In this document: one piece after another, positions 44,344-54,029 of the stretch | Numbering within the stretch: position 1 is the stretch's first letter | Layout: each line of letters begins with the position of its first letter | Assembly (NCBI GenBank): GCA_904419725.1 | Contig: CAJFSP010000001.1 | Coordinates: forward strand, 62,001 to 126,000 | Length of the DNA stretch: 64,000 bases | From: Candidatus Heteroclostridium caecigallinarum | Lineage (GTDB): Bacteria > Bacillota > Clostridia > Christensenellales > CAG-314 | Direction: 5' to 3' | Notes under the pieces: model-generated | Told to the model about the DNA's origin: nothing | The model's input: the letters and a program-made list of their open reading frames with translations, nothing else | The model's database searches: none | Program-made: the position numbers and the translations under genes

Positions 44344-46533
44344 TCATGTCATATTCTGCGGATTTCTTTCCACAAAAACGCCCACGTCTTTATGTTGTTT
44401 CATGTCGGAAACCGCGAAAATTTTATCCGAAAGTTCGTCCGTCATGTCTCCCTTTATTTTCATAAGAATCTGATAACGGAATTTTTTTTCGATACGCCGA
44501 ACAGGCGCTTTCATTTTATTGGCAAATAAAATATCGTCTCTGCTTTTGCGCAGTTCCTGAATCATCGCGTATTGCGCGTTGAGCGTGGAAATGGTATTCT
44601 GCTCGTTTTCGCCGCTGTACAAAATTCTGACAATTGTCGCGAACGGCGGAAAATCAGTCGCTTCTCTTATGTTGATTTCTTTCGCGTAAAAACCGAGATA
44701 ATCCTGTTTTGCCGCCAGACGCAGCACGATATGTTTCGGCGAGTACGTCTGCAGAATAACTTTGCCGCTTTTTACATCCCGCCCGCATCTGCCGCTCACT
44801 TGCGTCAGCAGCTGAAACGTTCTTTCACCCGCCCTGAAATCTTCAAAATGCAGGCTCTGGTCAGCGTCGAGTATCCCGACCAATGTCACATCCTTGAAAT
44901 CGTGGCCTTTTGCCACCATCTGCGTGCCGACGAGTATCTGCGCCTCATGGTTGGCAAAAGCCTCTATTATTTTTAAGTGCGCCTCTTTGTTCTGCGTGGT
45001 ATCGAAATCCATGCGCAAAACGCCTACGCCCGGAAACAACTTTTTAAGTTCATTAACTACCCGCTCGGTGCCGATTTTACCCTGCCTTATAAAAGGACTT
45101 TTGCATTCGGGACACAAATCAAACATTCTGTACCGCTTGCCGCAATAATGGCATTTAAGCAGATTTTCGTCGGCGTGGTAAGACAAACTGACGTCGCAAT
45201 CTTCGCATTTGGCGGTATAACCGCACTTTGTGCACATCACGAAAGATGAAAAACCCCTGCGGTTGAGAAACAAAATAGCCTGATTGCCCTCCTTGATTGT
45301 CGACTTCAGCTCATCATAAAGCCTGTCCGACAGAAAACTTTTGTTTCCGTTTCTGAGTTCCATCGCCATATCGACAATTTCAACCTCCGGAAGAGGCCTT
45401 TTGTTTATCCTATTTTGTAGCGTAATCAGTTTGATTTCGCCGTTTTGCGCCTTGTAAAAAGTTTCGACGCTCGGCGTGGCCGAACCGAAAACCAGTTTCG
45501 CCCCATTATATTTGCGCCGGAACCGCGCGATTTCGCTCGTGATATATCTGGGATTGGATTCGCTCTGATAACTTGCGTCATGCTCTTCGTCGATGATAAT
45601 TACGCCGACATTTTCAAGCGGCGCGAAAACCGCGCTGCGCGCGCCCAAAGCGATTTTCGCCTCGCCTCTTTTCAGCCTCAGCCACTCATCAAACCGTTCG
45701 CCCGCCGAAAGCCCGCTGTGCAGCATGGCAACCTGTTCGCCGTACCTGCTGCGAAACAGTCTGAGCATGTTCGGCGTGAGCGATATTTCAGGCACAAGCA
45801 TAACAGCCGTCTTATTTTGAGATAAATAATAATCTATTACAGACATATATATCTCTGTTTTGCCGCTTCCTGTTACACCGAAGAGCAAAAACTCATTTTC
45901 AGTGCCGTTAATAATGGTTTCTATGGCAGATCTCTGCTCATCGGTATGAACGAACGACTGTTTTTCGCCGCAAAGGTTTTTGTAAGGAACACGTCCCTTT
46001 TTTACTTCACTGACAGTCAGCAGCCCCTTTTCTGCCAGTTTTTTGACGGTACCGAACCCGAATTTTTCTCCGAGTAATGTATAATCGGATTTCTCCTCCG
46101 AAGCGAGAAACTCCAAAAGCGCCCTTTGATTCTTTGCGGATTTTGAAAGTCTTTCGACAGCTTCGTCAAGCGGCAAAACCGGAAACACGACTCTTTTTTT
46201 TAGTTCTCCTATTCTGCCGCCCCTCATCTGTGCAGGCACAAAAAGCCTGAGCGCGTCAATAAGTCTTATATGCAAACGCCCGATCATGAAACGCATGAGC
46301 TCGAGCATTTCCGGGGTGACGGCCACAAAATCGTCCAGCGGCGCGACGATTGATTTCAATTTACTGTCGTCTATATCGCTGTGCTCTTTTTGGCCTATCG
46401 CAAAGCCTTCGATTTTCCTGCCGCCGAAAGGCACCAGAACACGGGAACCGACAAAAACGCCGTCGACGCCCACATAGTCAAAAACCCTGTCCACTTCAGA
46501 ATTGGCTATATCGACTATTACCTCGAAAATCAT
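44344..46533 (-). CDS. priA: Primosomal replication restart helicase PriA
   Basis: PriA reloads the replisome at stalled forks. The 729-residue protein has the N-terminal DNA-binding domain (MIFEVIVDIANSEVDRVFDY). The helicase follows, with Walker A GVTGSGKTEIY and the DEEH box IIIDEEHDASY. The zinc-binding insertion has four CxxC pairs (CTKCGYTAKCEDC and CHYCGKRYRMFDLCPEC). The second helicase half contains GTQMVAKGHDFKDVTLVGI. Length is standard. It overlaps coaBC as ATGA. Confidence 0.98.
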   Translation of the reverse strand: MIFEVIVDIANSEVDRVFDYVGVDGVFVGSRVLVPFGGRKIEGFAIGQKEHSDIDDSKLKSIVAPLDDFVAVTPEMLELMRFMIGRLHIRLIDALRLFVPAQMRGGRIGELKKRVVFPVLPLDEAVERLSKSAKNQRALLEFLASEEKSDYTLLGEKFGFGTVKKLAEKGLLTVSEVKKGRVPYKNLCGEKQSFVHTDEQRSAIETIINGTENEFLLFGVTGSGKTEIYMSVIDYYLSQNKTAVMLVPEISLTPNMLRLFRSRYGEQVAMLHSGLSAGERFDEWLRLKRGEAKIALGARSAVFAPLENVGVIIIDEEHDASYQSESNPRYITSEIARFRRKYNGAKLVFGSATPSVETFYKAQNGEIKLITLQNRINKRPLPEVEIVDMAMELRNGNKSFLSDRLYDELKSTIKEGNQAILFLNRRGFSSFVMCTKCGYTAKCEDCDVSLSYHADENLLKCHYCGKRYRMFDLCPECKSPFIRQGKIGTERVVNELKKLFPGVGVLRMDFDTTQNKEAHLKIIEAFANHEAQILVGTQMVAKGHDFKDVTLVGILDADQSLHFEDFRAGERTFQLLTQVSGRCGRDVKSGKVILQTYSPKHIVLRLAAKQDYLGFYAKEINIREATDFPPFATIVRILYSGENEQNTISTLNAQYAMIQELRKSRDDILFANKMKAPVRRIEKKFRYQILMKIKGDMTDELSDKIFAVSDMKQHKDVGVFVERNPQNMT

Positions 46534-47711
46534 CCGCGCACCTTCTTGATTTCGTCGAGAATCACGTCGGCAAGTTCTTCCTTGGACATTTTTTCACATT
46601 CTCGTTTTATGCCGCCGCCTATTATCGTGGCAATATTTGTATCGGTGCCGAACCCCGCGCCATCTTTCGTGACGTCGTTAGCCACAACGAGTTCCGCGTG
46701 TTTTTTTGCCAGTTTGGCTTCAGCGTTCTTTATCAGATTTTCGGTTTCGGCGGCAAAAATGACGAGAACAGCGTCGCCATGTTTGTTTTTACCGACAAAC
46801 TCGGCGATATCGTCGTTTTTAACAAGTTTCAGAGTAACTTCATCGCCTTTGATTTTATTAAAAATCTTTTCCGACGGTCTGTAATCGCTTGGAGCCGCGG
46901 CCATTATAACCGCGTCCGCTTCGGAATACTCCTTTTTTACCGCTTCAAACATTTCCGCCGTTGTTTCGGCTTTTATTATTTTTACGCCCGACGGCGTTTC
47001 GCAGGAATGCAGCCCCAGCACCAGCGTCACTTCGGCGCCGCGTTTCGCCGCCGCCGACGCTACCGCGCACCCCATTTTTCCGCTGGAATAATTCGTGATG
47101 CACCTGACGCCGTCTATCGGCTGAGCCGTTCCGCCCGCGGTGACAAGCACCTTTTTGCCGCGGAAATCATTTTGGGGAAACAAAATTTTTTCTATTTCAG
47201 CCTCAATCTCCGACGGTTCCGCCATCTTGCCCTTTCCGACGTCGCCGCACGCGAGCCTTCCGACGGAAGGCTCAATAAACAAATATCCCAGACTTTTCAG
47301 CCTGGCGATATTTTCACGGACGACGGGATTTTCATACATGTTTGTATTCATCGCCGGAGCGACGAGCACGGGACTTTTAGTCGCCATAACAGTAGTGGAA
47401 AGCATATCATCGGCTATGCCGCACGCGATTTTACCGATGATATTGGCCGTCGCCGGAGCGATGACAAATATATCGGCTTTTTTCGCAAGCGAAATATGTT
47501 CGACCTCCCACGGGTGGTTGCGGTCAAACGTACTGACTACCACGGGTCTGCCCGACAATGTTTCGAAAGTAAGCGGCGACACAAATTCACACGCGTTTTT
47601 CGTCATTATCACATCTACCGAGTAACCTTTCTTTTTAAGCGATGACACCAGCTGACAGGCTTTATAGCAAGCAATGCCGCCCGTCACGCCAAGCACTACG
47701 TTTTTTGACAT
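46530..47711 (-). CDS. coaBC: Bifunctional phosphopantothenoylcysteine decarboxylase/synthetase CoaBC
   Basis: CoaBC carries out two steps of coenzyme A synthesis. The 393-residue protein starts with the flavin-dependent CoaC half (VTGGIACYKACQL, catalytic histidine in HPWEVEHISLAKKAD, PATANIIGKIACGIADDML and PAMNTNMYENP). The CoaB half has VTAGGTAQPIDGVRCITNYSSGKMG and VVANDVTKDGAGFG. Length matches the family. It lies two bases after rpoZ. Confidence 0.97.
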   Translation of the reverse strand: MSKNVVLGVTGGIACYKACQLVSSLKKKGYSVDVIMTKNACEFVSPLTFETLSGRPVVVSTFDRNHPWEVEHISLAKKADIFVIAPATANIIGKIACGIADDMLSTTVMATKSPVLVAPAMNTNMYENPVVRENIARLKSLGYLFIEPSVGRLACGDVGKGKMAEPSEIEAEIEKILFPQNDFRGKKVLVTAGGTAQPIDGVRCITNYSSGKMGCAVASAAAKRGAEVTLVLGLHSCETPSGVKIIKAETTAEMFEAVKKEYSEADAVIMAAAPSDYRPSEKIFNKIKGDEVTLKLVKNDDIAEFVGKNKHGDAVLVIFAAETENLIKNAEAKLAKKHAELVVANDVTKDGAGFGTDTNIATIIGGGIKRECEKMSKEELADVILDEIKKVRG

Positions 47712-47713
47712 AA

Positions 47714-47908
47714 TTATTCTCTTACCAGCTTTATTTTACCTTCGTACAATTCTTCCGCGGCGAAAGATATCGTTTTGACATCGGTCGATATCTCGTCGTT
47801 CGCCTGCATCTGATTGAGTTGTTTCGCTCTTTTCGTCAGTGCGCAGCAAAGCACATATTTATTGCCGGCTATTTCAGTCAATTCATCGATAGGTGGTTTT
47901 GTTACCAT
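47714..47908 (-). CDS. rpoZ: DNA-directed RNA polymerase omega subunit
   Basis: Omega is a small chaperone-like subunit bound to beta-prime. The 64-residue protein has PPIDELTEIAGNKYVLCCALTKRAKQL, the helix that folds against beta-prime. It lies between gmk and coaBC, the classic order. Its ATG shares a base with the gmk stop. Confidence 0.95.
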   Translation of the reverse strand: MVTKPPIDELTEIAGNKYVLCCALTKRAKQLNQMQANDEISTDVKTISFAAEELYEGKIKLVRE

Positions 47909-48459
47909 TATTTGCCTCCCATAATTTTTTCTATTTTTTTCACGGCGTTTTCCACCGTGTCATTTAATACAACGTAATCGTATTTATCCATCTGACTCAG
48001 TTCGGTTTCGGCTTTCGCCATGCGCTTGGCGATGGTTTCTTCCGTTTCGCTGCCGCGCGACCTTAACCTCGCGATCAAGTCGTCTTTAGACGGAGCAGTG
48101 AGAAAAATCAAAACGCTTTCCGGCATCTGAGCTTTTACCTGCAGCGCGCCGACAGGTTCTATTTCCAAGAGAACATCCCTGCCCTTTTCGAGATTATCGA
48201 CGACAAAAGCGCGCGGAGTACCGTAATAGTTGTCGAAATGACCGGCGCACTCCAAAAAACCGCCCTCTTCTTTAATTTTGAGAAAAGACTGCTTGTCGGT
48301 GAAAAAATAATTTACGCCGTTTTTTTCATCGGCTCGCGGCGGTCTCGTCGTCATAGATATCGACAGCACAATATCCGGTCTTTCTTTAATCAGCTGTTTG
48401 CACACGGTGCCTTTGCCGGCTCCCGACGGTCCGGACAGAATATACAATTTCCCTTTCAT
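47908..48459 (-). CDS. gmk: Guanylate kinase
   Basis: Gmk phosphorylates GMP to GDP. The 183-residue protein has the P-loop GPSGAGKGTVCKQL, the GMP-binding block SISMTTRPPRADEKNGVNYFF, and LLEIEPVGALQVKAQMPE, where the family usually has LLEIDVQGA. It is slightly shorter than the usual 190 to 205 residues at the C-terminus. GAGG lies eight bases before the ATG. The remA gene that often precedes gmk in Firmicutes is absent; yicC ends 18 bases upstream. Confidence 0.96.
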   Translation of the reverse strand: MKGKLYILSGPSGAGKGTVCKQLIKERPDIVLSISMTTRPPRADEKNGVNYFFTDKQSFLKIKEEGGFLECAGHFDNYYGTPRAFVVDNLEKGRDVLLEIEPVGALQVKAQMPESVLIFLTAPSKDDLIARLRSRGSETEETIAKRMAKAETELSQMDKYDYVVLNDTVENAVKKIEKIMGGK

Positions 48460-48477
48460 CTGATGTTCCTCGGCGAG

Positions 48478-49353
48478 TTATTCGGCGTTTTGCACCTGCT
48501 CGCGGATTTTTTCTATCTCGTTTTTGAGCGACAGCGCCACAGAAGTCAGTTCCGCGCTGTTTGATTTGGAGCAAATCGTGTTTGTCTCGCGGTTGAGTTC
48601 CTGCACAAGAAAATCAAGCTGCTTGCCGGCGGCATTGTCTTCGGCAATGATACTGCGAAAATGCGCTATATGTGCGAAAAGTCTTGAAATTTCCTCGTCG
48701 ATATTACACTTATCCGCGAAAAACGCCACTTCGTTCAAAAACCTTGCTTCGTCATACTGAACGTCGCCAAGCATTTCAGAAATGCGCTCTTTCAGCTTAT
48801 CGGCGTACTCTTTTGTGACGGACGGAGCCGCGTCTTTGATTGTCACGGCGAACTTTTCAACGTTATCGATACGGCGCGAAAGATTTTCCTTTATTTTTTC
48901 GCCTTCAAAACGCCTCATCGCGTTGAGATTATCGCAAGCGGACCTGACGGCTTCCGAAACAATGTGCGTCAGCAAGGTTTCGTCCTCTTCCTCGGCTTCT
49001 GTTTTCAGTACGTCGGGCATTTTCATAAGTTCGGCAAGCGAAAAATTGTTGTCGATAAAAAACTTGTCTTCCAACTCCGCCGCCGCTTTGAGATATCCGT
49101 CGGCAAGACCGATATCCACACGGACTTGTTTCAGTTTGTCGCTGTTGTCCGAATAATTGAGATAAACGTCTATGTGTCCGCGCGAAACATTTTCCGAAAT
49201 AATTTTTCTGACGGCGTCTTCGCACGGATTCAGAATCCTCGGCATTTTGATGTTCAAATCCAAAAATCTGTGATTTACGGCTTTCAATTCGACGGAAAGT
49301 TTGCGTCCTTCCTCCTCTTTCACCGCTTTTCCGTATCCGGTCATACTGAACAT
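48478..49353 (-). CDS. YicC family protein, RNase-linked
   Basis: YicC-family proteins have been shown in E. coli and Bacillus to act as or with endoribonucleases. The 291-residue protein opens MFSMTGYGKAVKEEEGRKLSVELKAVNHRFLDL and ends with the acidic block NRETNTICSKSNSAELTSVALSLKNEIEKIREQVQN, both diagnostic. It is the first gene of the operon that runs through gmk to thiN and has a promoter just upstream. GAGG lies seven bases before the ATG. Confidence 0.93.
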   Translation of the reverse strand: MFSMTGYGKAVKEEEGRKLSVELKAVNHRFLDLNIKMPRILNPCEDAVRKIISENVSRGHIDVYLNYSDNSDKLKQVRVDIGLADGYLKAAAELEDKFFIDNNFSLAELMKMPDVLKTEAEEEDETLLTHIVSEAVRSACDNLNAMRRFEGEKIKENLSRRIDNVEKFAVTIKDAAPSVTKEYADKLKERISEMLGDVQYDEARFLNEVAFFADKCNIDEEISRLFAHIAHFRSIIAEDNAAGKQLDFLVQELNRETNTICSKSNSAELTSVALSLKNEIEKIREQVQNAE

Positions 49354-49378
49354 AACACTACCTCATTATTGAACAATA

Positions 49379-49407
49379 ATTATATCACAATGTTTGGCAA
49401 AAAACAA
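49379..49407 (-). promoter_or_regulatory. Promoter for yicC-gmk-...-thiN
   Basis: On the minus strand TTGTTT (49402-49407) and consensus TATAAT (49379-49384) are 17 bases apart, between the ligA stop and yicC. It would drive twelve closely packed genes over about 11 kb, with no internal terminator seen. Confidence 0.65.
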
Positions 49408-49416
49408 CTTTATAGT

Positions 49417-51369
49417 TCACGATATTTCCCTGACGAATCTGTCTTCATCCCATATTTCTACGCCGAGAGACAGCGCTTTTGCGAGTTTACTCCCGGCGTT
49501 TGCCCCGGCAATGACCAGGTTGGTGTTTTTGCTTACCGCCGACTGCACTTCGCCGCCCATGTTCCTAATTATTTCCGACGCCTCGCTTCTGCCGAATTTT
49601 TCCAAAGTGCCGGTAAGAACCACATTTTTGCCTTTGAATTTCCCAGACGCCGCCACATACACGGGGTTGACCCCCTTGTTTTTAAGCCTTTCGATTATGA
49701 CGCGGTTGTCGTTGTTGGCGAAATATTCCAGAATGCTTTCGGCGACAATCGGTCCGATATCGGGCATCGCGGTCAGTTCGTCCGCCGTGGCGGACGCGAG
49801 TTTGTCGATGCTGCCGTATTTAGCGGCCAGGTCGCGCGCGGTTTTCTGCCCGACATTGTCTATACCGAGAGCGAAAATAAGCCTGTCAAGACTCACTTTT
49901 TTGCTCTTTTCTATCGATTCGAGCACATTTCCGACTTTTTTATCCTTGAATTTATCAAGTTTGAGCAAATCTTCAGCCGTCAGGTCATAAAGCATGGCGA
50001 CGTTATTCACGCCCAGCACTTTGTAAAGAGCTTCGGCTGTCTTTAACGAAATGCCGTCTATGTCACAGGCGTTTTTACTGCAAAAATGAACTGTTTTATT
50101 GACTATCTGCGGTTCGCAATGCAACGAATTGACGCAAAACAGATTCGCGCCGAATTCTTCGAGTTTGCTTCCGCACGCCGGGCATACCGACGGCACAGGA
50201 ATATCCCTGCTGTCTTTAGTGTGCTCCACTACAGACAGCACCTCTGGAATCACGTCGTTTGACCTTCTGATAATCACACGGGAACCTGTTTTGAGGTCTT
50301 TGCGGGTGATGTCGCCGTAATTATTGAGCGTCGCGCGGCGTATCGTGGCGCCGCAAAGTTCCACCGGCTCCATCACTCCTATCGGGGTGAGTTTCCCCGT
50401 GCGGCCGACCTGCCAGACAACTTCTTTCAGCAGGGTGACCGCCTGGTCCGCCTCGAATTTATAGGCGATTGCCCATTTCGGAAACTTGCTTGTGTATCCG
50501 AGTTCGTCTCTTATATAAGTCTGTTCGACTTTGATAACCACCCCGTCAATGAGAAAATCGAGCGACGTGCGCGTCTGCTCTATTTCTTTTATATATTTCT
50601 TTATCGTTTCAAAATCGTCGGCCTTTTTGTAAAATGCGTTTGTCTGAAATTTGTTTTCTTTAAGAAAACCGACAATATCGTCCTGCCCCGAAAACTTCCG
50701 CCCTTCGCAATAACCGACGGCGTAAAGCACCAGGTCAAGATTGCGTTCCGCTGTTATTTTAGGGTCGAGATTTCTTATCGCCCCGGCAACGCCGTTGCGC
50801 GCGTTTTTCAGCTGCTCGTCAGGATGCTTTTTATTGAAAGCCTCCATCGCCGACAGTTTCATTATGCCTTCGCCCTGGATTTCGGTTCTGCCTTTATAAT
50901 TGATGGTAAGCGGCACGCTTTTTATCGTCCTCACCTGGGGCGTAACAACTTCACCTACTTCGCCGTTTCCGCGCGTCGAGGCAAGCACAAGATTGCCTCC
51001 GTCATATGTCAGGTTTATTGTAAGGCCGTCGTATTTATATTCAACGGTAAACACTGCCTCGGGAAACCGCGCTTTTATTTTGCCGTACCACTCCTCGAGT
51101 TCGCCGTAACTTTGCGCCTTGTCAAGACTGTAAAGCCTGCCCAGATGCCTGTGCTGCTCAAAACCTTTCAGAATCTCGCCGCCAACCCTGTTTGTGGGCG
51201 ACGACGGCAGCCGCGTGCCCGTTTCCTGTTCCAGCGCCAAAAGTTCGCCGTACAATTCATCGTATCTGGCGTCACTAACGGCGGGCTCGTCCAATACATA
51301 ATATCTGTAAGCCCAGTCGTTTAGTGTTTCAACCAGTTCTTCCATCCGCTTTGACTGCAAATCGTTCAT
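49417..51369 (-). CDS. ligA: NAD-dependent DNA ligase LigA
   Basis: LigA seals nicks during replication and repair. The 650-residue protein runs in standard order: domain Ia, nucleotidyltransferase with the KxDG lysine in VEYKYDGLTIN near residue 115, and OB fold. A four-cysteine zinc finger follows (CPACGSKLEEFGANLFC, then a later CxnC pair), with helix-hairpin-helix repeats and the C-terminal BRCT domain (NVVLTGTLEKFGRSEASEII). Its ATG overlaps the pcrA stop as ATGA. Confidence 0.98.
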   Translation of the reverse strand: MNDLQSKRMEELVETLNDWAYRYYVLDEPAVSDARYDELYGELLALEQETGTRLPSSPTNRVGGEILKGFEQHRHLGRLYSLDKAQSYGELEEWYGKIKARFPEAVFTVEYKYDGLTINLTYDGGNLVLASTRGNGEVGEVVTPQVRTIKSVPLTINYKGRTEIQGEGIMKLSAMEAFNKKHPDEQLKNARNGVAGAIRNLDPKITAERNLDLVLYAVGYCEGRKFSGQDDIVGFLKENKFQTNAFYKKADDFETIKKYIKEIEQTRTSLDFLIDGVVIKVEQTYIRDELGYTSKFPKWAIAYKFEADQAVTLLKEVVWQVGRTGKLTPIGVMEPVELCGATIRRATLNNYGDITRKDLKTGSRVIIRRSNDVIPEVLSVVEHTKDSRDIPVPSVCPACGSKLEEFGANLFCVNSLHCEPQIVNKTVHFCSKNACDIDGISLKTAEALYKVLGVNNVAMLYDLTAEDLLKLDKFKDKKVGNVLESIEKSKKVSLDRLIFALGIDNVGQKTARDLAAKYGSIDKLASATADELTAMPDIGPIVAESILEYFANNDNRVIIERLKNKGVNPVYVAASGKFKGKNVVLTGTLEKFGRSEASEIIRNMGGEVQSAVSKNTNLVIAGANAGSKLAKALSLGVEIWDEDRFVREIS

Positions 51370-53471
51370 TCCACCACTTCCAGCGGAGCGAATTTCAGCG
51401 CGAGCGTTTTTACGCCGATACCGCTGAAAACAACGTCCGCGTTTTCTCCGTTAATACAAATTATAACACCTTCGCCGAAAACCTTATGTCTGACACGCTG
51501 CCCTTTTTTGAATTTTCCAAGATTGGCGTTTTTCACGCCGCAGTTTACCGAAGGCGCGATGCTTTCCGCAGTTTTTTTAGGATTGAGGTAATTTTCCACA
51601 TCGGTAAAAAACACCGAAGGCATGGTCGGCTTTTTAACGCCGTACATAAATCTGCTGCGCGCTCTTGTGAGATACAACCTTTCTTCCGCCCTTGTCACGG
51701 CAACGTACATCAGGCGGCGCTCTTCTTCCATTTCGTCATCGTCGTATCTCGCGCGGGAATTAGGAAATATCCCGTCTTCCAGACCGACAACAAACACCAC
51801 TCTGAATTCAAGCCCCTTTGCCGCGTGAACGGTTGCCAGAGTAACATAGTCGCTATCGTCGTCAAGCGTTCTGCTTGAATCAAGTGCCGTACTTTCAACA
51901 TAATCTCTTACGGAACAACCCGGGTTTTGCGACACAAACTCCGCTACCGAATTCATAAACTCGTCGAGGTTCATCAATCTGTCCATTTCGGCTTCTTTGT
52001 CGGACAGACTTTCTCTGTACGCAGTGCGAGATATCACGTAGTTTACAAATTCTTCCACTGTATGGTCTTTTTCATACACAAACAACTCGTCCAACAGTTG
52101 GGCAAAGCCGAACAGTTTGTTGCGCACGCCTTTGTTAAAGGCGGACAGACAATCCTCATCGGTAATGATTTGCAAAATAGGCACGCCCTTTTCATCAGCT
52201 ATAGCGGTAAGTTTGTCTACCGTGGTGTCGCCTATACCGCGTTTTGGCACGTTTATAACTCGCAAAAGAGATTCGTCATCACTTGGATTGATTATGACTT
52301 TGAGATAAGATATCAAATCCTTAATCTCTTTGCGATCAAAAAACTTAAACCCGCCAAAAACTTTTGTAGGTATTCCGTATTTTGCGCACTCTTGCTCAAA
52401 AGAGCGTGAAAGCGCGTTGACTCTCATCAGCACGGCGAAATCGCCGTATTTCATGCCGCTGTAACGAACCAGGCTTTCTATCTGCGAAACGACATAATAC
52501 GCCTCTTCGCTTTCATTATAGCCGCAGTAAGTTTCTATTTTCACGCCATCGGCGTTCTCCGTCCACAGCGTTTTGTCGCGGCGGTTTTTGTTTTTGCCTA
52601 TAATCTCGTTGGCGACGTTAAGGATTTTTTTTGTGGAACGATAATTCTGTTCCAGTTTGAAAACTTTCGCGTCGGGAAAATCCTTGTCAAAATCCAGAAT
52701 ATTTCTGACAACCGCCCCGCGCCAACCGTAAATAGACTGGTCGTCGTCGCCAACTACAAACAAATTGCCGTGTTTGCTTTGCAGTAACTTCAAAATTTCA
52801 TATTGAACGGAGTTTGTGTCCTGAAACTCGTCCACTGAAATATACTGAAACCTGTCGGAATATTTTTCCAGCGCTTCGCCGTCTTCTTTGAAAAGTTTCA
52901 GGGTGTTGAGCAACAAGTCGTCGAAGTCCATGGCGTTCGCGCGTCTTAGCATTTCGTCGTATTTGACATAAATCGCGGCGTAAACGTCAGCGTCGCGCTC
53001 ATACGCGTAGACTTTTTTGTAATCTTCCGGTGAAAGCGCCTCCGATTTAGCTTTGGAAATGTTCCACACCGCGTTTTTAGCCAAGTTGTTGTCTTCGTCG
53101 AAATTCATTTCCGCCACAATCCTCTTGACCAGTCTTTCGCTGTCGACGTCGGAATATATCGAAAATCCGCTTGTGTACCCGAGCCTGTGCGCTTCGGCGC
53201 GCAAAATCCTAGCGCACATGCTGTGTATCGTCGAAATCCACATCTTGTCGGCGCAGTCGGTTATTTCTGAAAGCCTGCTCTTCATTTCGGCGCTGGCTTT
53301 GTTTGTGAAAGTGATTGCCAGAATATTCCACGGCTTTACGCCGAGTTCGTTCACAAGCCTGGCGATTCTCTGCGTCAGCACTCTTGTTTTTCCGCTGCCG
53401 GCGCCCGCCAGCACCAGAATATGTCCTTCGGTTTCCATGGCTCGCGCCTGAGCCTCGTTAAGTTGTATCAT
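51366..53471 (-). CDS. pcrA: UvrD/PcrA family 3'-5' DNA helicase
   Basis: PcrA is a superfamily 1 helicase of repair and plasmid replication. The 701-residue protein has Walker A LAGAGSGKTRVLTQRI near residue 29, the DEFQDTN box, GDDDQSIYGWRGA, and ATVHAAKGLEFRVVFVVGLEDGIFP. A C-terminal Tudor-like tail (KGQRVRHKVFGEGVII) binds RNA polymerase in known homologues. The start at 53471 has AAGG eight bases upstream; a longer frame to 53549 lacks such a site and reaches into the terminator. It is followed by ligA in overlapping frames. Confidence 0.97.
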   Translation of the reverse strand: MIQLNEAQARAMETEGHILVLAGAGSGKTRVLTQRIARLVNELGVKPWNILAITFTNKASAEMKSRLSEITDCADKMWISTIHSMCARILRAEAHRLGYTSGFSIYSDVDSERLVKRIVAEMNFDEDNNLAKNAVWNISKAKSEALSPEDYKKVYAYERDADVYAAIYVKYDEMLRRANAMDFDDLLLNTLKLFKEDGEALEKYSDRFQYISVDEFQDTNSVQYEILKLLQSKHGNLFVVGDDDQSIYGWRGAVVRNILDFDKDFPDAKVFKLEQNYRSTKKILNVANEIIGKNKNRRDKTLWTENADGVKIETYCGYNESEEAYYVVSQIESLVRYSGMKYGDFAVLMRVNALSRSFEQECAKYGIPTKVFGGFKFFDRKEIKDLISYLKVIINPSDDESLLRVINVPKRGIGDTTVDKLTAIADEKGVPILQIITDEDCLSAFNKGVRNKLFGFAQLLDELFVYEKDHTVEEFVNYVISRTAYRESLSDKEAEMDRLMNLDEFMNSVAEFVSQNPGCSVRDYVESTALDSSRTLDDDSDYVTLATVHAAKGLEFRVVFVVGLEDGIFPNSRARYDDDEMEEERRLMYVAVTRAEERLYLTRARSRFMYGVKKPTMPSVFFTDVENYLNPKKTAESIAPSVNCGVKNANLGKFKKGQRVRHKVFGEGVIICINGENADVVFSGIGVKTLALKFAPLEVVE

Positions 53472-53548
53472 CTTGTCCGCCTTATGTTTCTTTTGTAATA
53501 TGATATCAAAACAGAGCGTAAAAAGCAAAGCTATTAACGTACGACGCA

Positions 53549-53580
53549 TAAAAAAAGAAACCGCCCTTTTTGGCGGTTAA
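53549..53580 (-). terminator. Intrinsic terminator upstream of pcrA
   Basis: A 7-bp stem AACCGCC/GGCGGTT with a six-base loop is followed on the minus strand by CTTTTTTT. It lies just past the stop of the unknown gene at 53588 and ends the rpsU transcript before pcrA. Confidence 0.85.
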
Positions 53581-53587
53581 ATCTCTT

Positions 53588-53980
53588 TTATTTGCCGTAT
53601 CGCAGTTCTTTCTCTTTATAATATCTCTCTTTCATTTCTTTGAACTTTTTAGACAGCTCGAATATATAGTGCTGTTTCGCCGATTCGCTCATGGCGCGCA
53701 TTTTTTCTTTGTCGGCGAGCGCGCCGATTGGATTTATCACCACCGAATTCTGTGAAAGCAGCCCGCACACTTTTCTGTACAATTCTTCGTCCTCTTTGCT
53801 GTCGGTGTCGAAAATCTTTCTTTTCAGCACTTCGCGATACTCGCAAAAAACAACGTCGGTGTTTTTGCCCTGAATCGCCGCGGTTTCAACGTCCGATTGC
53901 CTTTTGGTTTTCACATCATCCCAAAAACCGCTTTTCATGCGAGTTTTCGCTTCTTTGGCGTACTCTTTGATTGTAGGCAT
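53588..53980 (-). CDS. Unrecognised 130-residue charged protein
   Basis: I do not recognise this family. The protein is rich in lysine, glutamate and arginine, has no membrane helix or signal, and begins PTIKEYAKEAKTRMKSGFWDD. A middle block reads CGLLSQNSVVINPIGALADK. The C-terminal 40 residues (FELSKKFKEMKERYYKEKE) look like an amphipathic or coiled-coil helix. GAGGTGA about five bases before the ATG at 53980 supports the start. It follows rpsU, separated by a weak hairpin, and precedes pcrA after a strong terminator. The clean ribosome site, normal codon use and own terminator make it a real gene. Confidence 0.75.
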   Translation of the reverse strand: MPTIKEYAKEAKTRMKSGFWDDVKTKRQSDVETAAIQGKNTDVVFCEYREVLKRKIFDTDSKEDEELYRKVCGLLSQNSVVINPIGALADKEKMRAMSESAKQHYIFELSKKFKEMKERYYKEKELRYGK

Positions 53981-54029
53981 AAAGTCACCTCGATTTCTGT
54001 AAATTTTTGTCGAAAGCCCCGTATAGAAC

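Noticed and set aside
46350-47645. 431-codon plus-strand open frame opposite coaBC and priA
   Set aside because: It spans the junction of two real genes on the other strand and reads as low-complexity basic sequence.
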